A stretch of DNA of 24,967 nucleotides from Lewinellaceae bacterium. Its GTDB lineage: Bacteria > Bacteroidota > Bacteroidia > Chitinophagales > Saprospiraceae. Below, one piece after another: positions 18,268 through 24,967 of this stretch; position 1 is the stretch's first letter; each line of letters opens with the position of its first letter. The stretch covers positions 1-24,967 of the forward strand of contig JADJOD010000051.1 of the NCBI GenBank assembly GCA_016713985.1. Direction: 5' to 3'. The notes beneath the pieces are model-generated. The model searched no databases and was not told the origin of the DNA. It was given only the letters and a program-made list of their open reading frames with translations. The position numbers and the translations under genes are program-made.

Positions 18268-19909
18268 ATGTCAAAATTTAAGCGAACTGTCCGGCCGCAA
18301 GGGCTTGCCGGCAACCCCTTTAGGAGGGTTGGGAGGTGCCCCGCAAACCCGGCACACCTTCCTTAGACGACATGGAGCGGCTGACGGAAGAATTTCTCGT
18401 TGGCAAGGCAAACGTGTACGGCTCCGTTTCTTTTTACGATTTCCTGAAACCGGAGAACCGCGGCAAAAAAGTGTACGTCTGCAACGGCAGCGCCTGCCTG
18501 ACGGCGGGCACCCAAAAAAACCTGTCGGACAAATTAGCGGACCATTTTCCCGCCTCCGAAATCGGCACGATGTGCTGCCTGGGGCGTTGCCACGAAAACA
18601 GCGCCTTTTATTTCGACGGCAAAAATTCTCCGGCACTGCCCTGGAGCAAATAGCAACGAAAACACAGTAAATCAGGCATTCCGGATACCTACCACGTCGG
18701 CGCCACGGGCGCGGGTGTGCTCACGGCGCCTTACCCGGACCGGAACGATTATTACGCCATTTTTAAAAATTGCCTGTCCCGGTCCCGCGAAGAACTGTTG
18801 TCCGAACTAAAAGATTCGGGCCTGCGGGGAAGGGGTGGAGCGGGTTTCTCGATGGCTTTTAAATTGGACTCCTGCAAACAAAGTCCGGGCAATATCAAGT
18901 TTATCGTTTGTAACGCCGACGAAGGCGACCCCGGCGCGTATTCCGACCGCTACGTGATGGAGCACCGCCCCCATTCCCTGCTCATGGGTATGATGATCGC
19001 GGGTTATATCGCCGGCGCAGGCTGGGGTGTTTTAGCCCATCCGGGGTGAATATCCGGAATCCATCGGCGTCATCAAGGCCGCCGTGGCAGCGCTGCGTCA
19101 GGAAGGCTGGATCGGGTGAAAACATCCTGGGATCGGGCTTTTCTTTCGATTTTAAGATCATTGAGGCGCGGGCGCGTATATCTGCGGCGAAGAAACGGCC
19201 TTGCTTTCTTCCATTGAAGGGCAACGCGCCGGAAGTACGTGTGCGCCGCCCTACCCCCCAGCAGGGCTTGTTCAACAAACCCACGGTGGTCAACAACGTG
19301 GAAACCTTAGCCAACCTGCCTTTTATCATGCAACGCGGCGGCAAGGCATTTGCGGCCATCGGCGCGCAAATCTTCCGGCACCAAATTGCTTTCATAGACG
19401 GGCATTTCCACCGCCCCGGCATTTATGAAGCAGACATGGGCACACCCCTGGCGGCGGTGATCCACGAACTCGGCGGCGGTTTCCGAAAACCGGTCAAGGC
19501 CATGCACATCGGCGGGCCGTTGGGCGGATTGGTGCCGGTGTCCAAAATCGACGCTTTGACCGTTGATTTCGACTCTTTTGCACGGGAAGGATTTTTGCTC
19601 GGGCACGCATCCATCGTTTGTATCCCGGAAGATTTTCCACTCATTCAATATTTAGAACACCTGTTCGAATTCACGGCCCACGAGAGTTGCGGCAAATGTT
19701 TTCCCTGCCGCCTCGGCTCCACCCGCGGTTTCGAGATGTTGCACAAAGCCCGCACCGGCGATTATAAAGTAGACCGCACCCTGATGGACGACCTGCTGGA
19801 GACCTTAGAGATCGGTTCGTTATGCGCCCTCGGCGGCGGATTGCCGCTCCCGGTTAAAAATGCCCTGAAATACTTTGAGAACGAGTTAAGCCCTTATTTT
19901 CAAAAATAA
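18268..19909 (+). CDS. NAD-dependent formate dehydrogenase beta subunit, NuoE-NuoF fusion (FdsB-like)
   Basis: Takes electrons from the alpha subunit and reduces NAD+ through FMN; soluble. The first part (residues to about 130) is a thioredoxin-like [2Fe-2S] domain: VYGSVSFYDFL, KVYVCNGSACLTAGTQ and MCCLGRCHENSAF, with four Cys in the C-x4-C ... C-x3-C pattern. The second part is NuoF-like: YHVGATGAGVLTAPYP, LRGRGGAGFSM, NADEGDPGAYSDRY, AYICGEETALLSSIEG (NADH/FMN site), and the [4Fe-4S] ligands ESCGKCFPCRLG plus SLCALGG. The two parts are in family order with a frame step near 18665 and no room for a second promoter, so a fused protein of about 547 residues is preferred. Two adjacent genes are possible. 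Other breaks: about 18275, 18330, 18630, 19045 and 19165-19400. It ends 6 bp before the alpha subunit. Confidence 0.87.
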
Positions 19910-19915
19910 AGCGTC

Positions 19916-22707
19916 ATGAGCACAAATCCGAACATCAGCGACAAGGCATCTCCGATTCTGCCGGGCGAAATCCTCGCTTATATCAACGACAAGCCCTACG
20001 CGGTTTTGCCGGGTGAAACCATCCTGAAATTCGTCCGCCGCCACCTCGGCGATCAATCGAATGCCCACACTCTGCGACGCGCCCAACCTCGAACCCTTCG
20101 GTTCCTGCCGGGTATGCAGCGTGGACGTGGCATTGGTGCAAATGGTCCGGCCAAAACCCAGGCCTCCTGCCATACGCCCGTTATTCCAAACTCGTTTGTT
20201 TACACGGACAGTGCGCGTATCAAAAAACTGCGCAAAAACATCATCGAACTGGTGCTGACCGACCACCCGTTAGACTGCCTGACCTGCGAAGTCAACAACA
20301 ACTGCGAACTGCAAACCGTCGCCGCGCGGGTAGGTATCCGCGACGTGCGGTACCCGGAAGGTAAAAAACCACTTAGACCGGGAAAAGACCTGAGTCATCC
20401 CTACATGACCTCCGATTTTTCCAAGTGTATCAATTGTTTCCGCTGTGTACGCGCCTGCGACGAGGTGCAGGGGCAATTGGTGCTGAGTATGGCGGGCCGG
20501 GGTTTTGATAGTCATATCGTCAAGGGTTTTGAACAATCATTTTCGAGTCCGAAATGTCAGTTGCGGCGCCTGCGCCCAGGCCTGCCCGACGTCGGCTATT
20601 TCCGGACGTTTTGAGTCCAAATCCGTGGCCGTCGACAAAAAAGTGCGCACCGTTTGTACCTACTGCGGCGTGGGCTGCAACCTCGACGTGGCGGTGGTGA
20701 ACGACAAGGTCAAATCCATTCAGGCGCCCTACGGCGCGGAAGTCAACCAGGGCCATACCTGCCTGAAAGGCCGTTTTGCCTTTTCCTTCTACGATCATCC
20801 GGACCGCATCAAAACCCCGCTGATCCGACGCAACGGCGCACTCGAACCCGCCTCCTGGGAAGAAGCGTACGATTTTATCGCCGAAAAATTAGTCGCCATT
20901 CGTGAAAAACACGGCCCCGACGCCATCGCCGGCATTTCCTCCGCGCGTTGCACCAACGAAGAGAACTACCTGATGCGAAGTTCATACGCGCAGTTGTCGG
21001 CACCAACAACATCGACTGCTGTGCGCGGGTATGCCATTCGCCTACCGCTCTGGGCATGCAACGCGCTTTCGGCACCGGCGCGGCCACCAATTCGGTGGAG
21101 GACCTGAAATACACGGATTGTATCCCGGTCATCGGCGCCAACCCCACCGACGCGCACCCTGTGACCGGCGCAAAGTTGAAACAACACGCCATGAGCGGCA
21201 AAACGACCATCGTGATCGACCCGCGCCGCACGGAACTGGCCCGATACGCCACCTACCACCTTCCCCTGCGACCCGGCACCAACGTGGCCCTGCTGAACAT
21301 GATGTTGTACTACATTATGACGGAAAACCTGGAAGACCGGACCTTTATCGAAAACAGAACCGAAGGTTACGAAGCATTCCGGGAACAAATATTAAAACTC
21401 GACCTCGGCGAAATGGAACAGGTCACCGGCGTCGACCGCAACCTGGCGCGCTTGGCCGCCATCGCTTACGCTTCCGCACCCAATGCCATGTCGTTTCACG
21501 GTTTGGGGTCACGGAACATTCGCAGGGCACCTTCACCGTGATGCTCATCTCCGACCTCGCCCTGATCACCGGCAACATCGGCCGCCGGGGCGTGGGCGTA
21601 AATCCGTTGCGGGGCCAAAACAACGTGCAGGGCGCCGCCGATATGGGTTGCCAACCCCACCAGGGCGCCGGCTATTTAGACGCCTATGATCCGGAGATCA
21701 ACAAAAAATACGAGGCGTTTTACCAGGTCAAAATACCGCTTGGCAAGGGCCTGAAAATACCCGAAATGTTTGATGCCTCCATCGACGGCAAACTTAAAGC
21801 GCTGTGGCTCATGGGAGAAGACGTGGTGCAGACGGACCCCAACACCAACAAAGGTGATCGCCGCCATGGAAAACCTCGACCTGCTCGTGGTGCAGGATTG
21901 TTTATGACCGAAACGGCCCGATACGCCACGGTCATCCTGCCGGGCGCTTCTTTCCTCGAAAAAAGCGGCACCTATACCAATGCCGAACGCCGCATCCAGC
22001 GGGTACAAAAGGTGGTGGAACCCCTGCCCGGCACCAAAAGCGACGGACAGATCATCGTCGATATCATGAATCGTATGGGTTATGCGCAGCCCGACTACGA
22101 TCCCAAAACCATGCTGGAGGAAATCTCGCAGATCGTGCCGTTTTTCGCCGGTGTGCGTTGGGACGAACTTGGCGACAACGGCAAACAATGGCCCGTGCTG
22201 CCCGACAGGACGGACACGGAAATACTTCATACCGAGACGTTTAAACGTGGAAAAGGCAAATTCCACTACTTCGACTTCAGGAAAGCCACGAGATCGAACA
22301 AAACGGCCAGGGAATACCCCTACATCATCACCACCAACCGCGAACTGGAACATTACAACTCCGGCACCATGACCCGCCGCACCCGCAATGTGCAAATTCT
22401 CACGGAAGACCTGCTGATGATCCACCCCGACGACGCCGCCCGGCATTTTATCGAAAACGGCGATATGGTGTGTGTCACTTCGCCCCGCGGCAAAGTGGAC
22501 ATCAAAGCCCGGATCACCGATGAAGTGCGGCCGGGGTACTCAGCACCACCTTCCACTTCCGAGGTCATGCTCAATATCATCACCTCCGACGAACACGACA
22601 GCGAGGCCTTATGCCCCGAGTACAAGGTAGTGGCGGTGAATATCAGGAAGAGCAAAAGGGAGTTTAAGACGGGAGCAGCGACGGAGTCACAGTTAATTGG
22701 ACATTGA
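19916..22707 (+). CDS. NAD-dependent formate dehydrogenase alpha subunit, molybdopterin and Fe-S (FdsA-like)
   Basis: Oxidises formate to CO2 at a Mo or W bis-MGD centre and passes electrons through Fe-S clusters to the beta subunit. About 930 residues. In order it shows: a [2Fe-2S] ferredoxin domain (PTLCDAPN, GSCRVCSVDV, ASCHTP); the His-Cys cluster DHPLDCLTCEVNNNC; two [4Fe-4S] motifs (CINCFRCVRACDEVQG, VSCGACAQACPTSA); the CTYCGVGCNLDV ... GHTCLKGRF cluster; and the molybdopterin domain with CCARVCHSPTALGM. The catalytic residue is Cys (TGC, 21032-21034) followed by His, where selenoproteins have Sec. A C-terminal MopB-CT domain (ITTNRELEHYNSGTMTRRT) ends the protein. Breaks near 20058, 20150, 20545, 20975 and 21510 plus compensated pairs at 21855-21895 and 22540-22560. 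No fdsG, fdsC/D or fdhD gene is in the window. Confidence 0.92.
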
Positions 22708-22735
22708 ACATTGTTCAGCGGCAAGGTGTCCACGC

Positions 22736-23575
22736 TCACTGACCCTTCTCCCTTCCCTTCCGATACACCAGCATCGGCGCCTTCGTAATAAAGAAAAGGC
22801 TTCCGAACGGCTGGCGGCAAAATCCGGTCGAACCAGTTCTGGTTGGTGTGGGAAAAAACACCACGATAGAGGTTTTACCTTGTTGATCAGGTGGTCAGTT
22901 GAACGGCGAAATTTCCGTCTAAGCGTTCTAAGTATATCGGTCTAAGCAGTCAAATTGCCGGCGCCATAAAGCCTTCAGTGTTTTCGCGCCGGGTTTTAAT
23001 TCGTTCAGGTAAAAGAAGTGCGCCATATCGGCCTTTATTTCCAGCAAACTGGGCCAGTTTGCACACCGTGTGCATTTCCTCTTCTAAGTTTTCGAGGTCG
23101 GAGGCATACAATACTTTTTAATGTTCCGGGTGCGCCAACTATCCGCTTTGGCCAGCACCGGCACGGGGCTGTGATGCATCACACTGCTCGTATAGGTGCC
23201 GATGATTTTGCCCAGCCCGCCGGCTCCGCGGGTGCTGATGCAGATAGTCGACGCCATTTTCGGCGGTATAAGCCAAAATAGCCTTGCCAGGTTCAGGTTT
23301 TCCTCCACCACGCAGCGATAAACACCCGGAGTGACTTTCATCGCCCGGTGTGTATCGGCAACAGAATTTTTCTAATTGTTTCCAGTTTCGCCGCCGATTG
23401 TTCCTGCAGGAATTTTCAGACCCGTTCGCGGTAGATCGTAATTGGGATCAGGGCCTGAAAACAGTGGTAAAACACCAGATTTCCACCTCCATTTGGGTGG
23501 CTAATTGAATGGGAAAGCGCAAACCCCCTTTGGGGTGTTTTGAAAAATCGGTGGTGACGATTTATTTTTTTCCTA
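22736..23575 (-). CDS. Universal stress protein, two Usp domains
   Basis: A cytoplasmic nucleotide-binding stress protein of about 280 residues, badly broken by indels. The minus strand reads IVTTDFSKHPKGGLRFPIQL at the start of the first domain. The domain ends in ISTRGAGGLGKIIGTYTSSV then MHHSPVPVLA, the Usp ATP-binding glycine motif. The second domain starts RTRNIKKVLYASDLENLEEE and includes HFFYLNELKPGAKTLKAL, NFAVQLTTLINKVKPS and FITKAPMLVY. It ends in TGA at 22736-22738. The start lies close to 23573-23575, where GG-AAAAAAA has replaced an ATG-like start by error. It converges on the formate dehydrogenase gene with a 28-bp gap and diverges from the M50 protease. Usp genes of this type are usually induced by growth arrest or oxygen limitation (family knowledge). 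Confidence 0.83.
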
Positions 23576-23897
23576 ATCAAGGTTTGTACCGGATATTACA
23601 AATTTGGCATGGACCACCCTTGCCAAAAATGATTTATATCGGGGTTGGGGCATGACATTTTACCACCTTTCCCAAGCCACAAGCGCATCTTGAAGCCGGT
23701 AGCGTGCGGTGGGCATTTTCCGTAAAGATGCAAGGAGAAACTACGCAAAGTCGCAAAACTTTGATTTTCAGCGCTTTGCAAAACCGCACATTGCGTGAAA
23801 TAAAAATATCCGGTCGAGTGGTGGTTTACACAAAGACGTTTTTGGCAATCCGCTAAAAAACGAAACCGGTTAAATAATTCAAAATCAAAACATTACC
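23576..23897. other. Intergenic region between divergent Usp and M50 protease genes
   Basis: About 320 bp without a recognisable gene. Short frames on the minus strand (23596-23781) carry no family motif. The stretch 23742-23790 has several AT-rich A runs and repeated GCAAAG/CTTTGC-like words that could belong to the two divergent promoters, but no clear Fnr, Crp or -33/-7 pair is visible. Confidence 0.5.
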
Positions 23898-24957
23898 ATG
23901 AAAGGCGCACTCCACATCGGCACCGTTTCGGGCATCCCGGATTTCCATCCACTGGACCTTTCTCATCCTCATCGGCTGGATCGTTTTCAGCAACCCGAAA
24001 GCGGGGCGCAGTGCCTCGAAGCCGGGTGGTCCGTTTTGTTCATCCTCAGCCTGTTTGTATGTGACCCTGCGAACTGGGGCGCGCTTTGATAGCCAAAAGT
24101 TTCGGATTAAAACGGCCAGTATCACTGCTGCCGATCGGTGGCGAGGCGCAAATGGAAAATATTTGCGAAACCGAAAGAAGAACTCCTAGTTTGCGTTGGC
24201 CGGTCCACGGCGATCAACCTTATTTCGCTACTGCTGTTGCTATTTAGTTCACCCGCCGTGGGCGCTCGACAAACGGAGGGCATACAGGAGTCGTCGGGCC
24301 GGGCAATTTTGGGTCGCCTGGTAATCGTCAACATCGGCTGGCCGTTTTTAACCTAATTCCGGCGTTTCCACCAGACGGCGACCGAAATATCTCCAAGCTT
24401 GCTGGCTTTTCCACATAGACGCACCCGCGAGCCACGACTATCGCGGCGGGGCTGGGGCAGTTGCTCGCCATAAGGTTCATCTTTCTGGGGTTCTACCTCA
24501 TTCCTTTCTGATCCTTTATCAACCTAGCTACCGGCGCCAAACGGGAGGAGTCAGACAAGCCGAACACAATCACTCCTGAAAGGTTTTTGGCTAAGAGACG
24601 CTCTGAAGGAAGTTCCATATAAGCCGGTGAGCATCAAAGCAGGCCATTGCACACCTGCTGGGCAACCAGAATAAATATTTCTAGTAAACAACGCCACGGC
24701 CCGCCCGGAAAGGTACCCTCAGCCGCGACGGGATCCGCCGGGCCCTGCGGAGAGAGTGGCGCGGACACGCCCGTCAGCAATGCCATGCGCCGGGGTTTTT
24801 GTTCCTGGCCCCGGACATACCGGTGTGGAAGCCTGGGAAAAGCATCCCCGGGAGGCTCCCTTGCTGCACTAGTCGGTTCCGCAGACCATATCACCCAGGC
24901 GCCATCGACGAGGAAAATATCGGACAATTTGTCATGATCCACTCATCGGGAAAATAA
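23898..24957 (+). CDS. Site-2 protease (M50 family) with CBS-like C-terminal region, heavily damaged
   Basis: A membrane-embedded zinc metalloprotease type, about 353 residues once frames are joined. The start reads MKGALHIGTVSGIP, then in the next frame FIHWTFLILIGWIVFSN (first membrane segment) and GWSVLFILSLFVC. Around 24058-24090 the expected HELGHALIAKSFGFK is present except that both His codons are broken: CAC appears as C in each place. KPKEELLVCVGRST resembles the conserved VAGPxxN region, and LAVFNLIPAFPPDGD corresponds to the NxxPxxPxDGG zinc-ligand motif. ATTIAAGLGQLLA and FIFLGFYLIPF follow. The C-terminal part (24640-24957) shows GTLSRDGIRRAL, TPVSNAM and IDEENIGQFVMIHSSGK, a CBS-like regulatory region. 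Substitutions as well as indels are frequent here, so poor contig-end sequence or true decay are both possible. Confidence 0.75.
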
Positions 24958-24967
24958 ACGCCTGCTT

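Noticed and set aside
17567..18670. A 367-residue plus-strand open frame spanning the membrane protein and into the formate dehydrogenase beta gene
   Set aside because: Only the first ~150 residues look like a protein (membrane segments); the rest covers a gap and the wrong frame of the NuoE domain.
21032..21034. Selenocysteine at the formate dehydrogenase active site
   Set aside because: The codon is TGC (Cys), and the surrounding ARVCHSPT matches the Cys-type family; no recoding is needed.
22705..22717. TGAACA-T-TGTTCA palindrome at the end of the formate dehydrogenase gene as a bidirectional terminator
   Set aside because: The loop would be one base and no T run follows on either strand.
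24634..24942. A minus-strand 102-residue frame near the right end
   Set aside because: The plus strand carries the CBS-like end of the M50 protease in broken frames; the minus frame is a shadow.
1..24967. tRNA, rRNA, insertion sequence or prophage features
   Set aside because: No cloverleaf-like arms, rRNA motifs, transposase or phage motifs, or long terminal inverted repeats were seen on either strand.

Overview
The window looks like a chromosomal segment from a Bacteroidota bacterium, most likely a Saprospiria-type environmental lineage. This rests on protein family make-up (UMF1-type transporter, PF02685 glucokinase beside a ROK kinase, POTRA-less Omp85 barrel, RIC protein, fused FdsB, Bacteroidota-style double-domain Usp), a GC content that looks to be in the mid-50s, and the lack of clear Shine-Dalgarno sequences. 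The taxonomic call is inference. The assembly carries many single-base indels: most genes are recognisable only by joining two or three reading frames, and many breaks fall in homopolymer runs. A few genes (RIC, most of ppsA, most of fhs) are clean over 0.8-2.4 kb. I therefore treat the broken genes as real genes with sequence errors rather than pseudogenes, and give start and end for the repaired gene.

Layout. Positions 1-12547 form one long minus-strand block. In transcription order it holds: RIC iron-sulfur repair protein, a P-type cation ATPase (ATPase-2), a tandem 21-bp repeat array, a GNAT acetyltransferase, a Ca2+-type P-type ATPase (ATPase-1), a small outer-membrane barrel, an Omp85-like barrel, an MFS transporter, glucokinase, a ROK sugar kinase and a partial FAD-dependent oxidoreductase. 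From 12780 to 22707 the genes run on the plus strand: a 1-Cys peroxiredoxin, phosphoenolpyruvate synthase, formate-tetrahydrofolate ligase (N-terminus missing), a small membrane protein, and the beta (NuoE-NuoF fusion) and alpha (molybdopterin) subunits of an NAD-dependent formate dehydrogenase. A double-domain universal stress protein follows on the minus strand (22736-23575). A heavily damaged site-2 protease (M50) with a CBS-like C-terminal region ends the window on the plus strand.

How the genes fit together. The RIC/peroxiredoxin divergent promoter contains two Crp/Fnr-family-like palindromes. Around it sit Fe-S repair, peroxide defence, cation P-ATPases, Usp, an M50-CBS protease, formate oxidation and activation, and PEP synthesis. 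Together they read as a low-oxygen, nitrosative-stress or energy-limitation island. Its content resembles, in a different phylum, the hypoxia/dormancy genes of mycobacteria (Usp, CtpF-type ATPase, M50-CBS protease). Formate can be oxidised to CO2 with NADH formation or activated onto tetrahydrofolate by Fhs.

The most unexplained element is the array at about 9082-9270. It has about eight near-palindromic units of 21 bp, arranged in an A/B alternation that gives a 42-bp higher-order repeat. It lies immediately upstream of the GNAT-ATPase-1 pair, next to a second odd element of two long C tracts and a perfect 16-bp palindrome.
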